Assembly: GCA_022578605.1 (NCBI GenBank)
Contig: MU394158.1
Location: forward strand, 23,652 to 87,651
Direction: 5' to 3'
DNA from: Camillea tinctor
Lineage: Eukaryota; Ascomycota; Sordariomycetes; Xylariales; Xylariaceae
Length of the DNA: 64,000 nt
Under the pieces are notes generated by a model. It worked only from the letters and a program-made list of their open reading frames with translations. It was not told the origin of the DNA and did not search any database. A program made the position numbers and the translations under genes. Shown one piece after another: positions 38,071 to 48,464 of this stretch. Position 1 is the stretch's first letter, and every line of letters begins with the position of its first letter.

Positions 38071-38987
38071 ATGCCTGTCCGTACGTATAACCTCCCCTGA
38101 GCATCTCATTGGCTTTGCAACTGCTGTTACTGCTGCGGTCATCGTCTTGTCCCCCTTCTAGCTGCATCTTCCTTTTTTTTTTCTCTTCACCCTATACTCC
38201 GGGTAATTATCGATTCGACAAACATAGCCATAGTGGAATGACTATATCCTCTTGTTAACTAACTAGCTATATTTGCATTTCACCTTGTCACTATGTTCCC
38301 GAAACCCACAATACGATAGTTAGCGACTTGATGGACTAACGCGCTAACTTAACCTTCGCTATAGCTCTGAACGCGCTTGACAACCTTAAAGGCAAGCTGA
38401 AGGCCATCTTCAGCAAGAAGAACAAGGACAAGAAGGAGAAGAAAGAGAAGAAGGAAAAGAAAGACAAGAAGGGCAAGAAGGGCGAGCAGCCTGCCGAAGC
38501 ACAGCCTGAGGGCACTGCTCCTGACGCCACAACCCCAGCCGGTAAGCCACGCCGTTGAATTTTTTGAGTTTTTCTGAGGACTAGCCCGGGTCCAATCAAG
38601 ACTCGTGAATCGACCGAAAACTGATCTTCCAAATTCCAGCTGCCGCCCCTGCCGCTACTGAGGGCGTTTCTGCTGAACCTCCTAAGCTCGACAATCCTGT
38701 CAAGGACGCTGACCCCGCTGGTACGTCGATTCCGCCCCCCTCTTCTCCTGGTCTCACTACGACCAATAGCGCCCCCCTGGACATTGTGGACATTCCCCCT
38801 TAACCTGCTGCGACTTAACTCAAGACATTGTTTCACTTGCATCCACCCCCACGCATTTCACTGACACTTCTCGTGCTTTCTAGCCCCAGCTGAAGCTCCC
38901 AAGGCTGAGGCCCCGGCTGAAGCTGCTGCCGAGGCCAAGCCCGCCGAAGAGCCCAAGAAGGAGGAAGCTCCTACTGCTGCCGCATAA
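38071..38987 (+). CDS. small Lys/Ala/Pro-rich disordered protein
   Basis: Predicted 123-residue protein from four exons: 38071-38080, 38365-38541, 38640-38720 and 38884-38987. The first coding exon has only ten bases (MPV plus one base). The N-terminus (PLNALDNLKGKLKAIFSKK) could form a short amphipathic helix, followed by a Lys/Glu tract (about 25-45) and an Ala/Pro/Glu-rich tail. No cysteine or hydrophobic membrane segment is present. All introns are phase 1, so exons of 177 and 81 bases could each be skipped without a frame shift. The pyrimidine-rich leader and long first intron suggest strong expression. Similar small AP-rich proteins occur in other Pezizomycotina with no firm role. Its function is unknown to me. 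Confidence 0.8.
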
Positions 38988-40187
38988 GCTCGACCTAGCG
39001 CGACAAAACCACCTCTCCGCTCGCTTTTTTCGAGATCGACTGGCCTTCTTTTTTCGTGGGGACTACGGGAACGAGATGGCAGTTTGAGAATCGTACGACA
39101 AGACTTCGTGGATTGCTAAAGAACCAACAAGGAAAACCAAAAAGATATGCTCTCTGGGGAAACGAAAAAAACCAACCGATTTAATCGTGGTTTTTTATTA
39201 TTATTATTTTATTATTTGACAAGTTCATTTGTCGTCCGCTCACTCGCAAGAAAAACCTCCTTTTTCGGTAATGGCGCGATGGATATTCCCATAGAGTTTG
39301 TAGTTTGAGAAGATACCCGTCTCAAGGAATTAGTTGTTGTTTTTTAGTAAACTAATTCCTACCTAATTTTTGAAATTCAAATCAGTCCTCCGCTGCCAAT
39401 AAAAAAAAACGTCCGTCTCTACTTTATCCTATAGATGTCCATGTTGGCTCTTTGCTACGATCTCGTCAACTTCAATGTTATTCCTTGTCCATCTATAAGT
39501 ATAGTAGTAGTGCTTGTGTTACATGGTCCGAGCGTTTCGTGCATGATTCGATTCGATACATTCCTTGCCTTAAGGCTAGGTTCCCCTTCCTCCCGTCGCA
39601 CGGGAAGTAGTAGTAGGTTAGGTCTTAACTTTAGATCGCTGTCTTAAGATCTACAACTTAAAGGGCAAAACACAAACTCTTTTTCAGCCCTATGGTATCA
39701 ACCGAGAGCGACAGGGCATGCCTGCGTTTGGCCCGACGACGTATGGGGGGGGGGGGAGGAATGCGAGGAAACTAGATTATACATTTTCTACATTTAAGGA
39801 TAGTGAATTGCAACTTAGGGCAAGAATAGCACTGGGTGCTCTATACGATCTATAGAATAGGGAGGTAGCTCATAATCCTATTATGGATGATCACCTCGTA
39901 TTATAGCATAATATCTCGCCAAATGTTGACTTGATAACAATATATTCTTCGAAGCTAGTCACATTGTTTTTTTTTTTTACCTTTAGACAATCATACGGAA
40001 CAGCCATTGTCTCACTTTCGAGTTTGTACAGGACAAGGGCGTTGTGTGATTGAATATGGCAGTGCCACACAACCTGGACAGATAGTTAGGCTATGCATGT
40101 CCAAATCTCGAGAGGATGCCCATATTAGATATTGGGATGTTCTATTTGCTTCTGGGTATTTATGTTGCAGAGTAGTAATATATCACA
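38988..40187. other. convergent intergenic region
   Basis: Between the small protein and the PTPA gene. It contains a TTA-rich run (39190-39220), a G run (39748-39757) and no supported gene. The first 300-400 bases are probably the 3' untranslated region of the small protein. Confidence 0.5.
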
Positions 40188-41650
40188 TCATCCGCTTGGC
40201 CTATCACTTGACGTTGTCCAAGGCGCCTTTGTGCCCGATGCCGAGTTTGTACTAGCAGGGGGTTGAGCTGCTCTGGGAGGAATAGAAGAGCCTGGACCCC
40301 ACGGTGTTCTTAAACTAGGGATTCCGGTGGCACCTGGAGGAGGCATACTTGTTGTCTGAGCCCAAGGAGCAGCGGTACCTCCCCCTAGGTTCGGAGGCGG
40401 CCCCATAGATGCGGAAGCAATAGGTTGGTTTACCATGTGTACTGATTGCTGTGGAGTAGAAGCATTAGGGTCCTGCTCCCAGGAGAACAGTGAGCCAAAA
40501 GGGAAGTGCTGAACAACAGGGAACTTGGAAAGAACCTCGGCGTTGAACATCTTGATCATACCCTACCTGATCGTTAGCTCACGCCTAGCAAAAAAAGAAG
40601 AATAATACTTCACAGTACCTTGTTGATTTTGCCCCAACCATCTTTTATGCCGGAAATATCGAACAATACGGGACTGTGCTCCCAGAAAGGCCCCTTCTTA
40701 ACATCGTTAATGAAGCCAATAGCGGAGAAGTACATGTTTCTCTGTCTCTCCTGTTCAACATATTCTGGCTTTACAATCTGTGTAGGCTTGGTGGCACGAA
40801 ACAGCGATCCTTCCACGGGCATTGGCTCTGTATCTTTGATAGCGCGGCTGAGCTGAGCCGAACCGTAGATATAAGGGAGAAATGAATGGTCGTCTAGGCC
40901 CCAGACGCCGTGGGACCCAGCAGGTTCGAGGGTGTACGTCAGAATCAGGCGTCGCACTACCCGGAGATACGGCTCAAATACACCGAGCACAATGTTTCGT
41001 TCTATATCACCATTTGGTTTTCCATCGTTGAAGCCACCCAGCTTCCAAAGGCAGCCAAGGAAAGCGAGAAAGCTCAACTCATGACCAGTCCCGTAGTCGA
41101 GCCTCTGCGCACTCCCAAAGCCCCCTAGCAAATAGGCAGTAATCTCATCTCTAGCCGATACTGCTCCATCACTGTCACCAGAACCAAAGTTCAAGACTGG
41201 TTCCGGCACATACTCCTTCAGGAGAGTCGGAATTCTTTCTTCTAAAAGTTGGTACCACTTGCGAAAGCTCACGTTTCCGAAACGTCTTGGGCCTGGGTCC
41301 GGCGGAGCTTCATCGATATATGAATCGACCTTGGCAAGCATTTGCTGGAGCTTTCGCACCGACTCGGCAGGCTGGGTCTCGTACTCGGAGCCGATGAGAA
41401 AGGTCTGGGTCTTGTCCTTGCCATCCTCTCCTGTGATCTTTCGAGGGCACATGGCCCGGTTGAGCTGCATGACGAAAATACCGATATCCCGGTAGGCCTT
41501 GGAAGTAAGGAACCTGGAGACATCCGGGCCGTCATTGATCTGTTTGGTTGGCTTGATGAAGGTATGTGTACTTGAGGGATCTAGGATCTCTAGAACAGGA
41601 AAGGTGCCCTCGGTCTGGGGTTGCATTTCCGGTTGTTGTAATGTTGCCAT
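40188..41650 (-). CDS. PP2A phosphatase activator (PTPA / Rrd family)
   Basis: Predicted 468-residue protein from two exons, 41650-40619 and 40562-40188. The family core is clear: [26 protein letters not shown] (186-194) and [13 protein letters not shown] (242-254). PTPA proteins act as ATP-dependent chaperones that bring PP2A-type catalytic subunits to their active form and have peptidyl-prolyl isomerase activity. The segment DISGIKDGW followed by [15 protein letters not shown] resembles the Rrd2 branch, while the Pro-rich tail with TSMPPP recalls Rrd1, so I give no symbol. The tail (about 375-468) is long and disordered. ATG 41650 is the first in the frame; MATLQQPEM follows. Upstream, TGCTAACCTAGTTAACAG on the minus strand looks like a branch site and acceptor of a leader intron. 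It is divergent from the 822-residue gene. Confidence 0.93.
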
Positions 41651-42345
41651 ATTGGGCACTTTGTAGAGTAGTACCTGTTAACTAGGTTAGCATTAACTAG
41701 TTTTTTCTCTAAAATATAAATCTGCACCAAAGAAACAGACTTATTATTATTGTTGTTGTATTGAGCAAGAGTGGTGCACGCTAACGACTGAGCAACTTTA
41801 TCTTGTTTAGGTGGTTTTACTTGGGCAGGTGTCTTGCAATTGAACCCCACACCCCGCCATGGATGAACCTTATGACATAACCAGGGGTTCAATCCCGAGT
41901 AACAGTGACAGAGGGACTAAGTTAGTCGGTTATTGGGTCTTCTTTTTATTTACCCTATTTTAGAGCTAAGGCACCTAGGCAGGTTTGGTACTAGCGTGCA
42001 TATATTTGCACTAAAATGCGCCTAGTTCTTAGCTCATCTTGCAGGGCTCTCATTGCCTAGTTGTATATTGTACACTCCTTCTGCGGCAACCAAAAATAAT
42101 CACATCTGACCTCGAATTTCTCCCGCAAATGTGCTTGCGCCTCGTCGGTGGCCAGCCTTGAACGCCATTCACTCCAAGTAATTCAACCCATTGACGCCAA
42201 TTGCTCCATTATTTTTCACTTTATTCAATTCTCAATTTTTAAAGTGCCAATTCCTACTATAACCTCGACCATCTCCAATCTGCCTGCTCCTTTCTATTTT
42301 GTCCTATTTGATATTGATACCGTTGCGACAGTACGATAGGCGACA
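41651..42345. promoter_or_regulatory. bidirectional promoter region, PTPA / 822-residue protein
   Basis: The 695 bases between two divergent start codons must drive both genes. They contain a 10-bp perfect inverted repeat (see 41839-41893) and a possible leader intron of the PTPA gene ending near 41675. The part near the plus-strand gene is CT-rich. Confidence 0.6.
41839..41893. repeat. inverted repeat with tRNA B-box-like arms
   Basis: ATTGAACCCC (41839-41848) and GGGGTTCAAT (41884-41893) are exact reverse complements separated by 35 bases. GGTTCAATCCC in the right arm resembles the pol III B box (GGTTCRANYCC). No full tRNA fold is found around it. It could form a hairpin or be a remnant of a tRNA-derived element. 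Confidence 0.6.
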
Positions 42346-44814
42346 ATGGCTACTTCTCTGGACGGATCGCCAGTCCGAGGCCAGAGGCTGCCGAGTCAAG
42401 GCTACCATGACAATTCCTGCCCCGAAAGCTCTGATGAAGACGACGATGGTATCCCTTCCCGAATGCCTCCCATATCACCTTCGAAGCTTCTGGCTGCCTC
42501 GTCTGCGCGCCCGGCTAGTCTCCGGACGAGTTTGAAGAGATCTTACCAGGCTCTCGTCCAAAACAACCGACGCTCTAGTGTTCCCGACACCCAGAACGAG
42601 TTGTCACTCTATCCCGGCCTATCCAAGAGACAAAAGCTTGAGCATTGGACTGGCCAGCGAGGTGGTCGTATGACATTGACCCCGAATTCCTCCCGCCTTG
42701 CGCACATAGCGGCCTATGCGCCACCCCGGAACAGAAGCATTAGCTCCAGCACAGACAACGATGTGCCTGCTATTGTCCTCGATGCCTTGAATTCAGCGTC
42801 GCGCCCAGCCTCCCGTAATGCGCCCGAACAAACCAAACACCCTCAATCATCCTCTCTGAACAACCCCCAATCAAGTGAACCGAGCCGAGAAATCCAATCA
42901 ATTGAAGACCAATTAATTGAAGAGGAAGACGAGACTAGCGCCAGTGAAATCAACGAAATTGGTGAACAAGGCACAGAGAGAGTCGGTTGCACTTTCGAGA
43001 TGGGTTCTGCTAGGCTTCATCGAAGTGTGGATGGAAGAGAGCCCGAGTATTCCAACACCGATATCCAATACAAGGCCGAAGATGATTTTACATCTGCCCC
43101 AAACCTTGAGCACTATCCTCCCCTGGATGGCTTGACACTGAACGATATTTCCGTGGAAGCGCATGTAGAAGAAGATAATGGTGAGCAGGTCCCTTATTTA
43201 CCAGAGCCATCGAATCCGCCCGAGGAACAAGACAACGGCATGCAGACACATGAGGAAAATCATGTCAACCCATCTTTTCAACCCCCATCTACGATAGACG
43301 AAGGGGAGAAGCTGCAGAAACCCGTCCGCAGGTCAAGTCGTATACAGTCTATGCGTGGCCAGCCGCAGCAAGCTCTTGAAGAACGTGGGGGATCCTCCTA
43401 CGTAGATCAAGAGCGTAATGAAGAAGAAGTAACAGAGGAGGAGGAGGAGGAGGACACCGGATCCGATGCGGAGATGATCGACGGTGTCGATAACGATGAC
43501 GAAGTCGGCCCGGATGTTGACCTGTCGGTTGAAGAGAGTTTTGAGCAAGACGTCGCACACTTTAGAAGTCTTCATGCTCAGGGCACGAACAACGTTAAGA
43601 GCTTTGATGGCCCATCCGATAACGACTTGACTGCTATACACCTTGACTACCAACCTCTTAGGGATGTATGCAAACTTCTTGGACACTCTGCCTGGGCTGG
43701 GAAAAGGGTAGATTGGCAATGGCGACCTTTCAGCTGCGATGGCGTGGCAACTAGACCCGGACGAGCACTAGTTTCCTTTCTAGTAAAGCTCGAGAGACTA
43801 TATGAAGCGGCACCAGTCGCTCCTAAACTCAAGGAGCAGAATCAGTTCCTACGAGAACACAGTGATCTGCTGAGTTATTATTTCCTGAAGATTAGAGCTG
43901 TGATAGATTATATCTGTCACGAACGACTTGCAAGTCCGGAGCAGAACAAATCTCCTCAGAATACCTCCAAGGGTAAACGCAGGAAAATGGCACAGGATCT
44001 TGTACAAATCATCATCCCGATGTTGCTACGTGTTCTCGCATGTGCCTGGGGACTTGGAGGTAAAAATCGAGCCCGGACATTATTCACTAGCTCTACCATA
44101 GAGCTCGTCCAGAGAGAAGTATGTTGGGTGGTGCTTGTATACCACCCCTTGCTCAAAGAGTTAGAACGACCCTCGTCAGAGGAGAAACCGACTTCCCAAT
44201 ATGAGCAGGTGAAACGGCGGAAGGCGAAAGAGAAGAGAAAAAACCTGAAAGAACTCTTAGATGTTCTTCTTCAAGTTGTGCAGGCTGCGCCCGATTTGCT
44301 TAAGGAGGAAGAGGTTCGCGCCCGCCGTGCGACTGAAGAGCGGAAACGCTTGTTGAAGAAACAGGAAGAACTTCAAGCACAACGAAAGCGTGAAGCAGAG
44401 GCTATGTTAGCTTCGATCAAGGAACAGAAGCTAAGGTCTTTGATGAGCATTCGAGGCATTTATTACCCTCTTGGAACCTCATCACCATCCGCATCATCCT
44501 CATTGCCGGTATCCTCGTCCTCATCTTTCTCCTCGCAGAGGCCTGCGAAGTCTTCCACGCCCTCCTCTTACGACCGGCCAGTGTGGTCTTTTGAAGAGCG
44601 AGTATTCCTTTTCGAGAAGATCCAAGAGTCGTACCCTACACTCCCGGATTTAAAGTCGCTCCGTTTGGAAGTTGGCAAGACGGTGGAGGAAATGGAAGCT
44701 ATGGCTGAAGAGCTGCTGGGGGAAATGCTCAAAGCGGTCAACCTTGATGATACGCCAGAGGCTAGAAGAGACGAGGTTCGTCAGATCATGCGGAGTTACA
44801 GGACGACAACTTAA
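42346..44814 (+). CDS. 822-residue acidic, probably nuclear protein of unknown function
   Basis: Single-exon frame of 822 residues from ATG 42346 in good context (GCGACAATGG). The N-terminal 350 residues are Ser/Pro-rich with SP sites and basic patches such as SKRQKLEHW. An acidic run (about 355-400, with VTEEEEEEDTGSDAEM) follows. A conserved-looking helical core (about 425-600) includes CAWGLGGKNRARTLFTSS and a Lys-rich patch. A long charged helix (about 625-705, KRLLKKQEELQAQRKREAE) precedes a Ser-rich linker. The last 80 residues start RPVWSFEERVFLFEKIQES and could be a Myb/SANT-like helical unit (tentative). This layout suggests a chromatin or chromosome role, but I do not recognise the family. 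Confidence 0.87.
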   Translation: MATSLDGSPVRGQRLPSQGYHDNSCPESSDEDDDGIPSRMPPISPSKLLAASSARPASLRTSLKRSYQALVQNNRRSSVPDTQNELSLYPGLSKRQKLEHWTGQRGGRMTLTPNSSRLAHIAAYAPPRNRSISSSTDNDVPAIVLDALNSASRPASRNAPEQTKHPQSSSLNNPQSSEPSREIQSIEDQLIEEEDETSASEINEIGEQGTERVGCTFEMGSARLHRSVDGREPEYSNTDIQYKAEDDFTSAPNLEHYPPLDGLTLNDISVEAHVEEDNGEQVPYLPEPSNPPEEQDNGMQTHEENHVNPSFQPPSTIDEGEKLQKPVRRSSRIQSMRGQPQQALEERGGSSYVDQERNEEEVTEEEEEEDTGSDAEMIDGVDNDDEVGPDVDLSVEESFEQDVAHFRSLHAQGTNNVKSFDGPSDNDLTAIHLDYQPLRDVCKLLGHSAWAGKRVDWQWRPFSCDGVATRPGRALVSFLVKLERLYEAAPVAPKLKEQNQFLREHSDLLSYYFLKIRAVIDYICHERLASPEQNKSPQNTSKGKRRKMAQDLVQIIIPMLLRVLACAWGLGGKNRARTLFTSSTIELVQREVCWVVLVYHPLLKELERPSSEEKPTSQYEQVKRRKAKEKRKNLKELLDVLLQVVQAAPDLLKEEEVRARRATEERKRLLKKQEELQAQRKREAEAMLASIKEQKLRSLMSIRGIYYPLGTSSPSASSSLPVSSSSSFSSQRPAKSSTPSSYDRPVWSFEERVFLFEKIQESYPTLPDLKSLRLEVGKTVEEMEAMAEELLGEMLKAVNLDDTPEARRDEVRQIMRSYRTTT

Positions 44815-47800
44815 AAGGCGTTGAAAAATGGGGCAGGAGTTTTCTTTTATGACTACTGCTTAGTTCAGCCCTGCGCGAGATACCCGCATATGATGTTTTA
44901 TAATGTATTTTTTTCTCCTAAAAGAATTCCACGACATGCAACAGTTTATGATCCCTTACATTGAGTTGTTGTGTTTTTGAGTATATTTGCAGAATTTTTT
45001 GGTCAATCTCTCCCTCCCTACCTATCTAGGTATAAACGACGATGAACATTTCTCACTGCTTGCTTGATCGACTGACTAACCAACCAACCAGCCAGCATGC
45101 TACGATGATATGTCTAGATGTAGATCTGTCTAAAAAAGAATTATGGGATCCTTCGAGCTCTGCTCACGAACTAACCTAGCTTGATCAGGGATATATGCGA
45201 TCGAGGTTCTTTTTCTTTTTTTTTTTCCCTTTCCCCATGGGTTCTGTCTTATCCGATCTTGTTATAACCCAGAACTGCCCAACGACGAGGTGCCACATCA
45301 CCCCCCCCTTTCACCCTTGGGCTAGTGTAGCACGTACATACATAACCTACATTGCATGCGTTTTTTAAGGTCGGACGGGATGGAGATGTTTGTTGCAAGT
45401 AAGTCATCTACCTAGTAAGTATGTAAGTAAGAACAAGCACCTTGCATGATCCTCCCCTTTCCCCTCCCCTTACCCCTCTCCGATGTTTTGCGTTTTGGCC
45501 ATGGGTTCGCTGGACATATATCAGTAACTTGCGATCTCAGTGGACAGGAAAGCCAGCAAGCTTTAACCCTATTTTTCTTTTTTACCTTAGCGCGGGGGGA
45601 AGGAGGAAAAGGGGGGGGTTCAATGAATTGGAAAGACCGGGACTTGCAGTTAGTTACCCTAACCTCGGGCTTGTCGGCTGGTACCTGAGGTGACATAGAC
45701 TTGTTTTCTCCTGTTTTTTTTTTTCCCTTTTCTGTTCTTGTGTTGTCTGGTGTTTGGTTTCTTCGTTTCGTTTCTTGAATGAGGTCCCCACTTAGTGTCT
45801 AGTAGTAGCACCGAACCTTAGCACTATGGGTTCGTTTTTTTGAATTACTTAAGATATACTCCGTAGTATACGATCTATTGCAGTTACGTTTATATTATGA
45901 GTCAGGAGTCTGTGAGAATGTTATAAGACATCCTAGAAGATGCTGTTGTTACCTACGCTTGCAGACTCACTCAAAATTTATGCGCAGTTGAGTTTTAATA
46001 GGTCAATTATACAGATTCTCAGTTGGAATTAGAAGTATCTTGATGTTCGATAAATACAGTATCTATAAGTCCCACCATGTACGTACGTAGTTATATAGAT
46101 AGGATGGTATTGGTGTGCCCCCCTCACGTTCTCCCGCGTGCCTTGCGACGCTGGTGCGTCCGGACTGCAGGTCGACCGCCCACACCCTTCTCCATACATG
46201 TATTCATGTTTAGCTTGTGGTAATTGGATTGGACTAAGTTCGACATTGATTGATCGGACTGATTTTAGGTAAGTTGACCTATAAGCGCAGAAGGGACAAG
46301 GTTTATTGTTTTCCCCTAAAAGAGAAAAAAAAAAAAGAAAAGAAAAAAAATTAAATCACCGAGAACCGCAGCGGGATCTTTTTTATTTTATTTGAAGCCT
46401 CGTGGGAACCACGTATACGCTAACATTCCAGCCCACCATCCCATTTTGTGTAGTGTAGTAGTAGTATTGTATACAAGTTATATTCCGTCTCTGATTGGTT
46501 GACACGCTTTCTGTTTCTTTTTCCTTTTTCTTTCTTTTTTTCTTTCTTTTACCTCATCTTGCTGAGACGCTGGCCAGGCGTATTTAGACAGCTTCCTATA
46601 GGCTCGATCAAGAAGGAGATGTTTTATATGTCGCCCTGGGCTTATCTTTCTAGAAACTTGGAAGAAATGGATTGGGTCGTTTGCGATGCAGCAGTTGTTG
46701 GGGTTGAACAGAATTGGTGAATCGAGTTGCGCCTGGTTATTGCTATTACTACCGACTAACTACCTAGGCAACTAATCAACTTGTGTTCCTATTGACATAC
46801 ATAAACTAATGCATGGCCAAGTAACTAAGTACCTATTGATGTACATGCCAAACATTTATATCATATCAATTCTACATATGAGCATACTTTTTAGTAACTA
46901 GGTTAGTATATTGTAAACTATATTGATGTCAAGTATCTGTTTAGGTTTGGAAGATTATGTACATACCTATTACATAGTTAGTATGTAATACTCACGCTGA
47001 TATCAATCAATGTTTACCTATCCGGTTTCTATTTACTATTTTATTTTATATTATGTTTTATTTTTTTTCTAAGCCTCAGCCCGCTCTTTTGCGCTTTGAG
47101 GGAACCAGAAAGGAAGATAAACCGCCAGATTGGTGATCCACCTGTGACGAAGGGTTGACCACTGAGATCGAGGAACGGTTCATCACGTCCAGTCTCAACT
47201 CAACTAGGTAGTCTATTTACTCACAACACTGAGCCAAGGCTTTGTTATGTATTCTTCTTTCCCGGATTTCCCAATCTATCTATAAAAAAAAATCAGTTGC
47301 TACGTTACTTTAGCAGCGTGTGGTTGTTCATGCTATGGCTACGGCATAAAGAAAATGTCATGCGTACAGTCAACTTGAAATCTTCACAGACTTTTTAGAA
47401 ACAGGATCTATTTAATGCGCGTCGTGTATCAGATTGTCAATCACCATTATTAGATCATCTCACAACTACGGGATTATACTGGGTCCTCTTCTTTTTGGTG
47501 TCGCTGCAGCCACTCTAAAAGGTAAATTGTTGTAGTAACTAGATTTAGTAGAGTATATAACGTATATAATAGTCGACCCGGGGTGCTGATAACCCCTGTA
47601 AACAAACCCCCTGTTGATAGCTGATGGACCCCTCCAACGATAAATTCCCCTGCGAGGTTTAGCGTAATCTTCTACTAGCGTCTTTTTTGTGGTGCCTCTC
47701 TCTTACAATCTCCCCAAGCTTGTCTTGTCTCATTAAAAACAACTCTTTTCTCTTCTCTCTCTCTCTCTCTTCTAACTCCCTTTTTTTATTCCCTCTCATC

Positions 47801-48464
47801 CATCCCCCTTTAATAATTCTTTTTTTGCTTGGAAGGGCCTGGAAACAGGAGGTTCACTCGCGTCACAAACCGACGAACTGCACGTGCCTTGCTGAATCAC
47901 CGTGTTCACTTTAATTCGCACCATAAGCCTCGCGACCATTCCACATAGCTTTTGCGATTCATTTCTCCTGACTACTTCTACGAGGCGGCGCTTAGTAGAT
48001 CATCCTAGTATCAAGCGCGGGAAATAAAAAAGCAAAGCAAAGAAAAAAAAAAGAAAAAAGGAGAAGTTGGAGAGAGACACAAATTTGACAGGTTAGTCGT
48101 CCAATTCCAAAACTTCCATCCCCTATCACATCGTCACACTCCTTTATTACGTGTCGCGGCGGGAGTATACATACAACTTGGTGTCATTATATTCTGTTTA
48201 ATGCGACTGGATCCCTCTTCTACTGTCTTCCCCTTTCTTGCGCCCCTTTCCCTTTTCTCCTTTCCCCTTTCCCCCCCTTTATAACCTCCTATTATCGACT
48301 ATCGATTCATCATTTTGCACCCCCGGCATACTCTGCTAGCTGAAGGTACTCGAGCTAATGTGAAGAAATCTGGTTTGCAGCATCATCGAGTTTTCTCCTT
48401 CACCGACAACTGTCCAGTGGGCGACCCGATATCAGTTCCGCTACACTATCTACAGATCGCGATC
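44815..48464. other. long intergenic and 5' regulatory region
   Basis: About 3.6 kb without a supported gene. It includes T-rich and A-rich runs (45210-45226, 46322-46350), CT-rich runs near 47740-47775, and a pyrimidine-rich segment at 48220-48290 just before the coiled-coil gene. Open frames here are short and low in complexity. Part is probably the promoter and leader of the coiled-coil gene. Confidence 0.5.

Noticed and set aside
48315..48464. N-terminal extension of the coiled-coil protein
   Set aside because: The frame is open but has no ATG before 48465.
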